Assembly: GCA_021234155.1 (NCBI GenBank)
Contig: JAJEKV010000248.1
Location: 310,001-374,000 of the forward strand
Length of the DNA: 64,000 bases
Source of the DNA: Isoetes taiwanensis
Lineage: Eukaryota > Streptophyta > Lycopodiopsida > Isoetales > Isoetaceae
Direction of reading: 5' to 3'
In this document: positions 21,724 through 32,532 of the stretch, piece by piece
How the letters are laid out: each line of letters starts with the position of its first letter
Numbering within the stretch: position 1 is the stretch's first letter
Made by a program: the position numbers and the translations under genes
Notes under the pieces: model-generated
What the model was told of the DNA's origin: nothing
Databases searched by the model: none
The model's input: only the letters and a program-made list of their open reading frames with translations

Positions 21724-22790
21724 CTACCTTGGATAAAGCATTGAAGCTTGTGGTAGCAAAGGTGAATTGAACGTCATGTGATCATTCATATCTAAGGCTT
21801 GCAGACACCTCTCCAAAGTGATTGAAATAGAAACCATAGAGGGACACTCATTTGGTCGTGGTGTAACACATTTTAGACCCAATTCTAACACTTCAACTAA
21901 TGGAGATATTTCAGCTGCCAATGCAAGTGTTGGATCCAAAAAACTGGCAATGTCTTCTAACTCCACGACTCTAGTAATCCATGCAAGAAGACTACGTTCA
22001 TCACCTCCAAAAAATGCTCTTCTTCCGGTAAGCAATTCTAGGAGTACCATTCTAAAACTATAAATGTCGCTATTGGTTGTAAGCTGAAGTGTAATAGTAT
22101 ACTCCGGATCAATATAGCTCGGTGTTCCTACTACACAAGAATTGCTTAGGTGTGTATCTCCTGCTTCAGGCCCAACAAGAAATATACCAAAGTCAGCCAC
22201 ATGAGCATTCCAACTAACAATATATTGGCTTTCACATCTCTATGTATAATTGTCGGACACGCGTAAGTATGCAAATATTCTAGACCTCTTGATATATTCG
22301 TAGCCTTGCCCTCTAGTATAGTTGAACGCTCTTTTTTGCAAAAAGACCATCAAACAAGGAGCCATTGTCCATAAACTCAAAGAAGAATCTTTTATTGTTT
22401 ACAGTAGCAAACAAGATTGACTAGAGAAGCGTGATTAAGGGCCTTTAGTAAATTTAATTATTGATCAAATGTAACTGACCTCTCTAAATCTTTGGACACT
22501 TTAATAGCAACAAGTCACCCATCTTTCCCTTATATACAAGGTAGGATGTTGTAATGCCAATCAACATGCCACACAATTAGAACATTCTAGGCATATCTTT
22601 TCAGTTGAGGTAGGGCATTTACTAGGAATGTAATATTCGTCATCATTGCACTGTGTTTGGCAAAGTCCTTGGCTTGCGATGAAGTTACTAATAGAACGAA
22701 GATAAACTCCCCATCATGTAATTTGAGATTCATTGTCTCTTCTCACACCACAAGTATATCAATCTGCTGCAAAAATGTGGTCGCGCTTTG
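21724..22790 (-). pseudogene. Broken duplicate of the CRINKLY4-type receptor kinase
   Basis: This copy aligns with the C-terminal half of the intact gene 1.4 kb away on the same strand. The frame 22200-21724 preserves the kinase C-lobe: ADFGIFLVGPEAGDTHLSN, a changed GTPSYIDPEY and LLELLTGRRAFFGG, to the C-terminus. Upstream of 22200 the homologous DNA continues through the catalytic loop and N-lobe, but frames are lost. At about 22567 it jumps directly to the TNFR-like segment (near 24310 of the intact gene). The transmembrane and juxtamembrane coding part is deleted. Homology ends near 22790, so the RCC1-like ectodomain is also missing. It cannot encode a receptor. It looks like a local tandem duplication followed by decay. 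Confidence 0.85.
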
Positions 22791-23121
22791 CATCGAAAAA
22801 AAAACTTGAAGATATCTTTTTCGGCGTGTTATTGTGCGTTATTTAATAGTATTATATGTTATTCGTGAACTTGCCCACGTTTTTGAATTTTTATTTTTTT
22901 TTTTAAACCAAAAAATAAAATCTCCAATAACACACCATATGTAAGTATACAATATAGAATATATATATATAGTTAGCATATGCATGATCAATTAAGTGAA
23001 GGAAAATAATGATATTTAAGTAGTTGTAGTACCAATCACCATGGATCTTTAGCATCTTCATTGCTAGAAAGAGAGAGGATGTTTCTTTGATGGGCACGTG
23101 TCTTCTTTCCCTTTTTCATTT
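22791..23121. other. Spacer between kinase duplicates
   Basis: AT-rich sequence with a poly(T) run and TATATATA; it holds the downstream flank of the intact kinase gene. Nothing else seen. Confidence 0.35.
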
Positions 23122-25383
23122 CTACCTTGGATCAAGCATTAAAGATTGTGGTACCGAAGTTGAATCGAATGTCATGTTATCATTCACATCTAAGGCTTGC
23201 AGACACCTCTCCAAAGTGATTGAAATAGACACCATAGAGGGACGCTCCTTGGGTTGTGGTGCGACACATTGTAGAGCCAATTCTAACACTTCAACTAATG
23301 GAGATATGTCAGCTGGCAATGCAAGTGCTGGATCCAAAATACTGGCAATGTCCCCTAACTGCATGATTCTAGTAATCCATGCAAGAAGACTAGGTTCATC
23401 ACCTCCAGAAAATGCTCTTTTTCCTGTAAGCAACTCTAGGATTACCATTCCAAAACTATAAATGTCGCTCTTGGTTGTGAGCCGAAGTGTAGTAGCATAC
23501 TCTGGATCTACATAGCCTGGTGTTCCTACTGCACAAGTGTTGCTTAGGTGTGTGTCTCCTGCTTCGGGCCCAACAAGAGATATGCCAAAGTCAGCCACAT
23601 GGGCATTCCAATCTTTATCCAACAATACATTAGCTGACTTCACATCTCTGTGTATAATTGTGGGACAAGCGTAAGTGTGCAAATATTCTAGACCTCTTGA
23701 TATTTGGGCTGCTATTCTTATCCTTGTACTCCAGTGTAGTTGAACACTCTTTTTTGCAAAGAGACAATCAAACAATGAGCCATTTTCCATAAACTCAAAA
23801 ACAAGGATCTTTTGTTGCTTACAGTAGCCAACAAGATTGACCAGACAAGCGTGATTAAGGGCTTTTAGTAAGTCTAATTCTTGGTCAAATGTAACTGACC
23901 TCTTTAGATCTTTGGGCTTTTTAACAGCAACAAGCCGCCCATCTTTTAGCTTTCCCTTATATACAAGGCAGGATGCCCCAGTGCCGGTCAACATGCTATC
24001 TTCATAATTAGATGTTGCTTCCTGGATAGTTGAACTGCTAAACTCTTGAATCTTATCTTGATTTTCTGGAGGTGTCTTTCTTCTAAAAATCATGCACCAT
24101 GCACTAGATGCAATAAAGGCTAAGACAAGAATACCTCCCAAGGCAGCCACTATTATAATGTAAATGCGCAATTTGCGGCGTGGAGTCTGTGAAAGCGAAG
24201 ATAATGGAGAAAGTGAAGGTGATGGAATAGGAGATGGAGACGATATACATGTCCTATCACTGGTGGCACTACAAGGAGAGGATTGCAATGTACCAGCCAC
24301 ACACTGGGAGCATTGTAGGCATATCGTGTCAGTTGAGGTAGGGCACTTACCAGGAATGTAATATTCGTCATCATTGCACTCTGTTTGACAAAGTCCTTGG
24401 CTTGCAATGAAGTTACTAATAGAACCGAGATAAACTCCCCAGCATGTAATTTGAGATTCATTGTCTCTTCTCACACCACAAGTATACCAATCTCCTGCAG
24501 AGATGAATGAAAAGGGAACCCCTTTGGGAGCCTGGAGCTGACCTTGGGCATCACTTCCCCAACATACTGCTTCATGGTTATCATACCTAAGCCCACATGT
24601 ATGGTTCTTTCCAGCGGCCAGAGACGAGAAAATATAACGGGGCGGAACATCACATTGACCGTCGTCATTTAAACCGGAACAAAGCGTCTTATTTGTGTCC
24701 AACTCAATTCCACAAACATGGTAGGAACCTGCAAAGATGGCAGAATACCGAGCCCCTGGATCCGCCGACCAGTTTCTGGAAGCTCCTTTCCAGTTCGAAC
24801 CCCAAATTACTAGCTTATTGTTAATTTTCTCTACGCCATAGCTGACATCCCAGCCAGAAGAGACATATGCGAAGGAATATCCAGAGGGCGGTTTTGTTTC
24901 GCCAGACACATCATCGCCCCAACAATCAACCGAGCCCAACGCATCGTTTCTAATGGCACAGACATGAAAGCCTCCAGAGCTTATGCTAGAGTAGTTGCGA
25001 CTTTTGTATGTGGAAGGAATTGTCAAGACTCGGGCTGTGCTTTGGCCTGAGGCATCGCCCCAACAGACTGGATTCCGGAAGGTGTAGGTTAGGCCACAGG
25101 TGAAATACATTCCTCCGGATATTGCCCACAATGCAGTACCTTGTGGCACCTTTGTGTAATTGAATTTGTTGCCAACACAAGCAGGTTGAAAGGTGTCCTG
25201 CTCCAGCGCACATACTCCGTAATACCCATAAGCTGGATCCGAGCTTCCCCATAGTGCAGCAACTGTATTCATGGATCCAAGTGCATCTGTATGCTTGATT
25301 GTAGCCCACAACGACAACAATATTATTGCCCACCTAGAAGCTATGGCGTTGCTGGCTAAGCCCATCATCCCAGCATAGAACAT
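23122..25383 (-). CDS. CRINKLY4-related receptor-like kinase (intact, single exon)
   Basis: A 753-residue receptor kinase predicted to sit in the plasma membrane. Residues 1 to about 34 form a hydrophobic signal peptide. Residues 40-330 carry repeated CGL/CGV/CWG blocks of the RCC1-like (crinkly4) propeller, for example GNHTCGLRYDNHEAVCWGSD. Residues 331-380 are a Cys-rich TNFR-like segment (CQTECNDDEYY ... SDRTC). A helix near 405-430 (IIIVAALGGILVLAFIASSA) crosses the membrane. The kinase domain follows with TGTGASCLVYKG, the Lys of VAVKKP, HRDVKSANVLL near 577, DFG near 598, GTPGYVDPEY and GKRAFSGG. All catalytic residues are present. The order matches the plant ACR4/CCR family, which controls epidermal and stem-cell identity in flowering plants. 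CCR4-type is the closest guess; the ligand is unknown. The frame is intact, unlike almost every other gene in the window. Confidence 0.93.
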   Translation of the reverse strand: MFYAGMMGLASNAIASRWAIILLSLWATIKHTDALGSMNTVAALWGSSDPAYGYYGVCALEQDTFQPACVGNKFNYTKVPQGTALWAISGGMYFTCGLTYTFRNPVCWGDASGQSTARVLTIPSTYKSRNYSSISSGGFHVCAIRNDALGSVDCWGDDVSGETKPPSGYSFAYVSSGWDVSYGVEKINNKLVIWGSNWKGASRNWSADPGARYSAIFAGSYHVCGIELDTNKTLCSGLNDDGQCDVPPRYIFSSLAAGKNHTCGLRYDNHEAVCWGSDAQGQLQAPKGVPFSFISAGDWYTCGVRRDNESQITCWGVYLGSISNFIASQGLCQTECNDDEYYIPGKCPTSTDTICLQCSQCVAGTLQSSPCSATSDRTCISSPSPIPSPSLSPLSSLSQTPRRKLRIYIIIVAALGGILVLAFIASSAWCMIFRRKTPPENQDKIQEFSSSTIQEATSNYEDSMLTGTGASCLVYKGKLKDGRLVAVKKPKDLKRSVTFDQELDLLKALNHACLVNLVGYCKQQKILVFEFMENGSLFDCLFAKKSVQLHWSTRIRIAAQISRGLEYLHTYACPTIIHRDVKSANVLLDKDWNAHVADFGISLVGPEAGDTHLSNTCAVGTPGYVDPEYATTLRLTTKSDIYSFGMVILELLTGKRAFSGGDEPSLLAWITRIMQLGDIASILDPALALPADISPLVEVLELALQCVAPQPKERPSMVSISITLERCLQALDVNDNMTFDSTSVPQSLMLDPR

Positions 25384-25583
25384 ATGGCCTTTCTCTCAAG
25401 TTATGGGGTAGCCTATCTATCCCCGAGTTATGCAAGAGATTATGGTCTGAAACATAATACAAGATATTGGAGATAATGGCGTTCTTTGCTCTAACTTAAG
25501 AACAAACTTAGGGACCCAACTATGCCCCACTGTCAAGTGCATGGACAGATCACAGATCTATGTCCGAGAGACCAGTAAGAGAG
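25384..25583. promoter_or_regulatory. Upstream flank of the receptor kinase
   Basis: About 200 bp lie between the kinase ATG (25383, minus strand) and the inverted repeat at 25584. No clear TATA box was identified, so the promoter role is positional only. Confidence 0.3.
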
Positions 25584-25672
25584 GGATAACACCCTAGAAC
25601 TCGGGTGTTATGCCCTACTATAACAAATGAGGGCTTGTTATAGTAGGGCATAACACCCTCATTCCAGGGTGT
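25584..25672. repeat. Perfect 24-bp inverted repeat within a longer fold
   Basis: The arms 25603-25626 (GGGTGTTATGCCCTACTATA + ACAA) and 25635-25658 are exact reverse complements around an 8-base loop ATGAGGGC. Outside them GGGATAACACCCT (25584) and AGGGTGTTATCC (25664) pair again, giving a nested fold upstream of the kinase gene. Confidence 0.9.
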
Positions 25673-26960
25673 TATCCGCCTTAACAACCTGGGCCTTGGG
25701 CCCGAGAGTTTTATAGTGGTTTTGTGGTGGTTTTATGGGGTTTTTATAACAAGCTAGGTGTTTATAGCTATTTAGCATAATAAACTAGGTGTTTATGCAC
25801 TTTTTAATGTGTTACTGGTGGGTAACACTCTTGCAACCAATGGTTGAGATTTAATCTCAGCCTTTAAACTTGAGGGCCAGGTTGTTAAGGATAGAACAAT
25901 GTGTGTGGCTGACTTAGGGACGCAACCGGAGCTGTAAGGACATATGTCCCACGCTTTTATGTCAAAAAAATAAGTATTCCAGGCTATCCTAGGTCCCACG
26001 CTATTGTACGGATCCAACCATTGAACCACTCATGACATAACCACGTGGGCGTGGGGACTTTAACTACGTCTCACATTATTCATGAACATGACCAACTATT
26101 TATGAACATGACCTAACTATTTATGAACGGTATATATAGCTATGCCCCACCCTAACTAACTTATTGACCCAATTCATGTGCGACTTTGTTCGATGGCTTT
26201 TAAAGCCTTAAAGACATTTGTTGAGGATGTTCTGGTTGATAAGTCTATTGTAATGGGCCAAATGGCATTTGAAGCCAAATTTTCGACATACTTGTTTATA
26301 TGAACACATGCTATTGAATAATTGTATGGATATTAAATAGTTGCTATTTAAGCTATCGTAGCCCACAATTCTTTTTACATTCTTTACATTTTGGATGAGA
26401 AGGCGCCACGTCAGGTTCTTAATCGTCGTGATCCTTAAAATACGATGAGATAATTTTGCTTCCAAGAGGTAACTTTTTATCTTTATTTTTTTTCCAATCC
26501 CTAATGTATTCTGTAGGAACATCTGTCCGTAACCAAGATCATGGAGAAGGTTATAGGAGCATATCAAGTTGGACCAACCTTGTTTAAATGGTCTGCTATA
26601 ACACTTTGTAATCGTGTCAACCACAAGAATATTTGCACCAACACATCGAGAATTGACCAACATAAATCTGCCTTAAAAGCATTGAAGGCGCTATGCCTTG
26701 GCTGCATAGCTTATATGCCCTTTTTTTCTTGTGGATGCAGATAATCTAGCCAAGGGATCACTTCTCATGCTAGAGAAGTCGAGAGAGAAGAAGGAAGGCG
26801 TTAGAGATCAAATTGGAAAAATGTGTTTGAGTGCTCAATGTAAAGTGCAACAGTCATTTGAAATGCAAATGCAATGGAATGTTGCACATAATTTAGACGT
26901 TATGTAACTACTTTAATAAATAGAAACATGTTTGTAACTACTTTAATAACTCAGGTGAGG
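25673..26960. other. AT-rich stretch, no gene recognised
   Basis: Short similar words such as ACTAGGTGTTTAT (25750, 25785) and ACTATTTATGAACATGACC (26095, 26115) are doubled. Frames are short and without recognised domains. Confidence 0.35.
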
Positions 26961-26967
26961 TTGAGGA

Positions 26968-27510
26968 TGAATCCCATCGATCCGAGACATCGGATCGCCA
27001 TTCTAGAATGGGACGAGCATGCATGTTTTGCATGCATGCGGGCGGCGCATGCCCGTTCTGGTTGGGAGTTCGCTATTTTAGTGGCGTTTACGCCCGACTT
27101 CTCATCTGGCTTCCCTCTTCTCTCAGCAGTACCTTATTCTCTTTGAATTGTTTCCAGGCAGGGGAGGGGTTTCTTCCTGCCTGGTTTGGCCAATTTGGCG
27201 TTTCTTTCATGCTGTCCTTTCTCGGTTTAGCCTTCATCCTGTGACCTTCGTCCTCGATCCTAGTTTGTTAAGGAAGTACTTTGGTATTCGGGCGGTTTGT
27301 TGGTTTCATGCGAGTCCCATTCTAGAATCCCATCGATCCGAGACATCGGATCGCCATTCTAGAATGGGACGAGCATGCATGTTTTGCATGCATGCGGGCG
27401 GCGCATGCCCGTTCTGGTTGGGAGTTCGCTATTTTAGGCGCGTTTCTGCTTCGACTTCTCATCGGCGCTTCCTCTTCTCTCTCAGCAGTACCTTATTCTC
27501 TTTGAACCCA
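26968..27510. repeat. GC-rich segment duplicated about 358 bp apart
   Basis: The block GAATCCCATCGATCCGAGAC ... GGGAGTTCGCTATTTTAG occurs at about 26968-27085 and 27326-27437, nearly identical. The following CTCAGCAGTACCTTATTCTC also recurs. Within the block GCATGCATGTTTTGCATGC is a palindrome. A further piece (GGCGGTTTGTTGGTTTCATG) at about 27290 recurs at 28626. The reading frames through it are repeated by the duplication and are not called. Confidence 0.85.
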
Positions 27511-27689
27511 CCCTCCCCCCCTTCTTTGTTATTGTATTTTTATCGCGTGGCATGCGCGTAATCAGCCCCTCCACTCTGGGAGGTTTGTTTTGTCTTGTTG
27601 TTTTGTTGGTGATGTGCGAGCTGTGCGTTAGCGGCGGCATCTGTTTCGACTTTTCCATTCGTGGGTTTTGGGAGCGATTTTTATGCCTT

Positions 27690-27795
27690 ACGTTTGTCCA
27701 AGCCCCTTGCCGAAGGCTTATCACTAGGGTTTTTCCTCGAAAACCCGAAAGGGCGGGGTTTTTTAATCCCGGTGATAAGCTTTCGGCAGGTACAC
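27690..27795 (+). other. Retroelement-type 3' hairpin
   Basis: GCCGAAGGCTTATCAC and GTGATAAGCTTTCGGC pair around AGGGTTTTTCCTCGAAAACC ... GGGGTTTTTTAATCCC. The inner words match the LINE 3' region at 21418 and the copy at 36210. No reverse-transcriptase fragment lies next to it. Confidence 0.65.
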
Positions 27796-27898
27796 TAGCC
27801 CAGTCTCTATTAGCATTGTATTTTGTTGGGGTCCAAATGATATAATTGGATTTTCCCTTTATTTTTTATGGGTAGTTCGCATGTGTGCGGCTACCCAC

Positions 27899-28566
27899 CA
27901 GGGTTGCCCTTAAGGCCAAATTTGTCTAAGCATAATTTAGAAGGCCAGGCGAATAATAGAGTTGCAAGATTAGCTATGCTGGCGAATGTTTTCTAGACAC
28001 GAATGTTTTTTATAGAAATCTAGGCGAATCATGGCCAATATTATTTTGCCAAGATTTGAGTGTCTTTATTTTTCAGGTGCAATTTCTGAGGTGAAATTTT
28101 ATTCACCGCATCCATATTTAATAAAGGACAAATACCACAATTGCAAATGAGCATGTGGCTTATCGTTGTAGATAAAACAAATCTATTAAAAGGAAGGTCT
28201 GTAAAAAAATGCTCTCCAATGCATCCATAGAAGTATTTGAAACACAATGACTACAAAATAACTCTTAAAATTATCATATGTACCTGGATGGATATGGAGA
28301 ACAGATAGGTTATGAAGAAAGCCTAGAATATTAGGCGAATCCTTAAAAAATCTTCGAGAAGGAGGGTAGAGGATAAGGCGAATCCATAGTTATGACGCTT
28401 AGTGGATGTGGCGAATTTTCAAGTGGAGTGAGATTTGTTTGTAGAGAAGTTGGCTAATTTTATTTTTTTCATCTACAACGGACCCTACTAAACCATAGCG
28501 TCAAAATTTCTCGATACCCTTGAAAAATAGCCTTTTGGCGAACTTTCGTCCTTAAGGGCTACCCTG
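27899..28566. mobile_element. Second hAT-type MITE, 668 bp
   Basis: The element begins CAGGGTTGCCCTTAAGG and ends with the inverse CCTTAAGGGCTACCCTG. Identical 8-bp CTACCCAC flanks both sides (27891-27898 and 28567-28574). No coding sequence is present. The word GGCGAAT recurs at least six times inside it. Its termini differ from those of the MITE at 7143, so it belongs to another hAT family. Confidence 0.9.
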
Positions 28567-28899
28567 CTACCCACTATCCACCATTGTAGAAAATCTGCTG
28601 AGATGAATGAGAAGCAAGTCTAAGTGGGCGGTTTGTTGGTTTCATGCGAGTCCCATTCTAGAATCTCATGTTTTTCTTATTTGTAGTTGCTATCTAGGAA
28701 TTCGGGAGAGACACCATATTGATAAAACAAACTCTTTTTCGCTTCTGCAAATTGATCCTAACAGATTGGGGAATTTCTTGTTGGAAGTTGATAATCACAG
28801 ACAACTTCTATTGGAAGTAATATGAATTCGTTGTATTTGCTGCTTCATGGCCCATTAGGGTCTCAAGAAGCATGATTAATAAATTTATTTATTTATTGA

Positions 28900-29200
28900 T
28901 TCATTTATTATAGAAACATGTTTCAAAGGTTGTTGTTCGAAATGCATATCAACTAATGTAATTCTTGAAACATATTTCAAAGGTTGCAAATTTGCAAGGC
29001 GTTTCAAAGCTTACAATTTGAAGCGTGTATCAAAGACCTTGTAACATATTGCAAAATGTTGTGATGCATTTTAGATGTTGCTCTTCTTAGACGTGTTTCA
29101 AATTTTAGTTTAAGTTGTTTTATACTGCATTTCAAACCCATTGAACCCATATGCATTTCAAATTATTATTGCGTTACATTGGCGCATTTCAACACCCCTT
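28900..29200. repeat. Degenerate short repeats around ATTTCAAA
   Basis: Words such as ACATGTTTCAAAGG, ACATATTTCAAAGG, GGCGTTTCAAAGC, TGCATTTCAAACCC and TGCATTTCAAATT recur every 15-60 bp without a fixed period. Confidence 0.55.
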
Positions 29201-29559
29201 TTATTCTTGCATGCCTATAGAAACAGATACCATTTAACAATAGGCCAATTACTTAGGGAAAAGAAATGCCCTTAAAGAGATAAGTATACAATATAGTTAG
29301 CATATATATGGTCATCAAGCCCTAACCATACCTATAACAATATTCCAAGATAGAGAAGGAAAATGATGGTATTTAAATGGTTATATCTAGCATAAGGGTT
29401 CCATCCCTATAACAATTGAATTGGTCGTTGTAAAAAAAAACTAGCAAAAAGGCACGCCAGAGGCCATAGAAAATAAAGGCGCAAGAAGATTAGAGCAAGG
29501 TAATTGGAAAGCAAAAGATAATTGAATTACCTTTGTATTAGGGCAAAATTGTATTGAAA

Positions 29560-29640
29560 TTTATTGTATATGAAATAGCATATGTTGCATGTTGTATATG
29601 AAATAGCATATGTTGCATATGCATGATATAGCATATGAGG
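29560..29640. repeat. Short tandem repeat, about 30 bp
   Basis: TGTATATGAAATAGCATATG followed by TTGCATG occurs twice, with a third partial copy. Confidence 0.7.
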
Positions 29641-30029
29641 TTGTTGATTTAAGGCTACCGCGGTATATTTCTTGTAATAATGAGCAATGAATATTTCTTG
29701 TAAACATATTAAGCAATGAACGTTATTATCATTTCCGTGACATAAATATTGAGTGCATGCTAGCAAGCAGAGAGATCTGATTGTATATTTCAAGGGGTGA
29801 CAAATACTTGATGGCCAGAGACTGCCTGCATCGGATATAAGTTAATATGCATCGAAGATAAATCAATATATGAAAAAAAATTAGGCCTAGACTACACTCA
29901 AGAATAGCCTAGCCCCCCTAAACTAAAACATCAATTCACTGGATTTATTGTGGATGTAACGGAAATTCAGCTCACCATTCACCGCATAAGAACATTTGTC
30001 TATGACACATTAAAGTAGCATCCCATTTC

Positions 30030-30690
30030 CTAAGCTTGCCAGGAAATATTGCACCGGTAATTGCCACGATGACTTTGTGTAAACAATAAAGGAATAATAA
30101 GAATAAATACATATTTATGTTCCGCAATATGATGTCCCTGATTGCCTTGACGTTGTGGTAAGGCAGCATAATCAATCAAGAAGTGTGGTGGTGTAAAGTA
30201 CATTTGAAGTGACATGCACAAAAGGTTGTGGAGAACATGCAAGGCAGGTCGGAAGTGGAAAAGGAGAACTGATAGCACCATTGTTAATAGCATGTAGCCA
30301 TTGATGTGGCATAAACCTAGCATATAATCGGCCGTGTCAGAACCATGTATAGAGTTGCAAGTTTTGCCAATACAGGGAATCATAATCCTTCTTCATTAGA
30401 AACTCCGTGTAAACTCCTGCTGATGCTGAAAGGCAGGCTGACAATATACCAAACATATACCCCTGTATTGGTGCAAAGAAAAGTTTGCCACAGTCCGACT
30501 CGCCACAACCCTTTATCTGCAGTACAAGGTCAGAGAGATAACTGTATAGGTCTTGTCCATACACCAGATTCCTCTTTGCCCATTCAAACCTAGCTTGTAG
30601 TTGTTCCAAGTGCCAACAAAATTATAGCTATCCACTGCAAATTTGAAAGCCTCCTTTTTAAAAAGGCCCTGCAAGACAGATGCCCAAATG
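30030..30690 (-). pseudogene. CMP-sialic-acid/UDP-sugar transporter-like fragment
   Basis: The minus-strand frame 30530-30337 reads LQIKGCGESDCGKLFFAPIQ, GYMFGILSACLSASAGVYTE and FLMKKDYDSLYWQNLQLYT. A second frame, 30300-30195, reads NGYMLLTMVLSVLLFHFRPA and CMSLQMYFTPPHFLID. These are consecutive membrane-helix regions of plant CSTLP/UTR-type nucleotide-sugar transporters, which exchange sugar nucleotides across the Golgi membrane. In full-length members about 60-70 residues lie between the two parts; here they are missing and the frame changes. An exon-like piece (GLFKKEAFKFAVDSYNF) precedes, after a TCTTGCAG acceptor near 30672. The N-terminal helices are absent. It is a broken gene fragment carried in unit P1. 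Confidence 0.75.
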
Positions 30691-30694
30691 TCAG

Positions 30695-32400
30695 CTAGGT
30701 ACTATATTTCGGTATTGGTATCTCACTATAAAGTTGTCTTACCGAAATAAGTCGCCAGTTGTGATAATTTTGAGATTTCCCATAATTTGGTATGTTGATG
30801 TGTCCACATATGTGAGAGTTGCAAACTATACATTGTTGTGAATGAGATAAATGATGGATGGAACCAGGTACAGCCGTATGCTTTTCCAGTCTACAGTCAT
30901 TTTGATTGTTGGAGAACTTTTGCATTCTTTCCAAAGCAGCAGCTAAACTATCTAGCAGATATGGTTTTGCCCATAATGTGCATAAGCAGCAATCATGAAC
31001 CTCCCATCTGCAATTTCTTTGAATAAATCAACTGCAATGCTTTTGTTCGATAACGTCCTCTGATGAGGTGTTATGGCCCATCTGAATGCGCTCTATGGCC
31101 ATGTGGCTAGCAAATTCCTCGGCCGTACGACAATGGCTCAGATTAAAACCTAAGGCTAATTGCTGCGGCTAAGGATAAGGTTTCCGCACATACAACAAAA
31201 CTGGTAAATTTTTGTTTGGTGGCATTCAACTACTTATAGAAGGATTAGAATCGAAGCAATAAAGTATGCAATGACTTTTAAATGTTTTCAGCGACAATAA
31301 CTAAAACTTCTAATAAATAGTCGAATTTGAGGGCCCAAGTTTTACTGAAGTCACATGTGCATAAGATTTGAGTTCAGTCTATAAATGCCTTGATAAATGC
31401 AACATTGCCAACTTAACACAATTTGAAACAAACAAAAGTAAATATTAGGCACTGTAACTAGTATCCCATGTTTTTAGATAAACGGGACTATGTTGGACTA
31501 CTTATAACCCTGCAGAAATGTCTGAATCGTCTGAATCTGTTTCTAGATACACAATTGTTGTCAGCTTTATATTTACTATTTACAAACACAAGCATTTTTC
31601 TAAAGATATTTATCAAGTTATTTGAATCTTTTATCAAGTTATATGAATCTTTTAACCATTCTATACGTTCTATACAACTTCTGAAATATTATGCTGCGGC
31701 ACAACGATGCATAAAATGCTTATATGTGGAACAATAGATGTAATGGAAACAAATATCAGGGGCCTTCGTAACATGTTTAGCATTGAGCTTCAACATAAAA
31801 AATGGTAAATATGAAAGCTTCTTAATCGTACTTATTACTCTGTTTAGACTATAACGAACTTAGAGAAGTGATCATTTCTTTGAATAACCCTGAGACTATT
31901 CTGGGCTTTTGCATGCATGGCTTTGTATCTGCAAAAAATACTTGTTCGCATTCTTCAATCAATAATTCAGTAGGAATCTCCCTAACTAATTTCAACGCAC
32001 ATTCAAAACATGAAACTAGTTTAAACTTTCTAGAAAGGCTAGCAGGATGAAGATCAGGCACACTTTCTGCTGCTCACTTCTCATGCTGAGTGAAAATATG
32101 TGCTACATTTTACAGCAATACTATAGATGAATATGGGCAAGGTAAATATTACATACATGATTTTGGCAGCATATGTCCTTTGCATGTTTGCTGGTTGCTC
32201 AGTCATTCCTAGATTCTTATCTCATTAGTAGGACGACTTCTAGAGGAAAACGATAAAGACCAAGCATAGCAGCGAGCAACTTCTAATTAATTAAGTAATA
32301 AATGTTTTCATGTGAACTTCTTCTTGAATGGGAGCCACTCTCAAATTGGGTAATCAAGTTAGGCAAAGGACTTGGCCAGTCCTCACAATAATCTGAAAAC
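30695..32400. other. Stretch without a confident gene
   Basis: On the minus strand near 31080-30960 the peptide AVDLFKEIADGRFMIAAYAHYGQ resembles a PPR repeat, but neighbouring frames are broken and it is too short to call. From 31200 to 32400 nothing was recognised. Confidence 0.3.
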
Positions 32401-32532
32401 ATGCCAAGTCGTCAACCTCACATTAAAAACCAAACCAATTCAATACAACTCATTTCGGACAGCAAAATCTCAAAGAAAAGAAGCTTTTGTGATCATACCT
32501 GCATTGAGGAATTTGCGTTTGCTTTCAACAAC

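Noticed and set aside
30960-31080. PPR repeat on the minus strand
   Set aside because: Only one possible repeat (FMIAAYAHYGQ) with broken surroundings; noted but too little to call.
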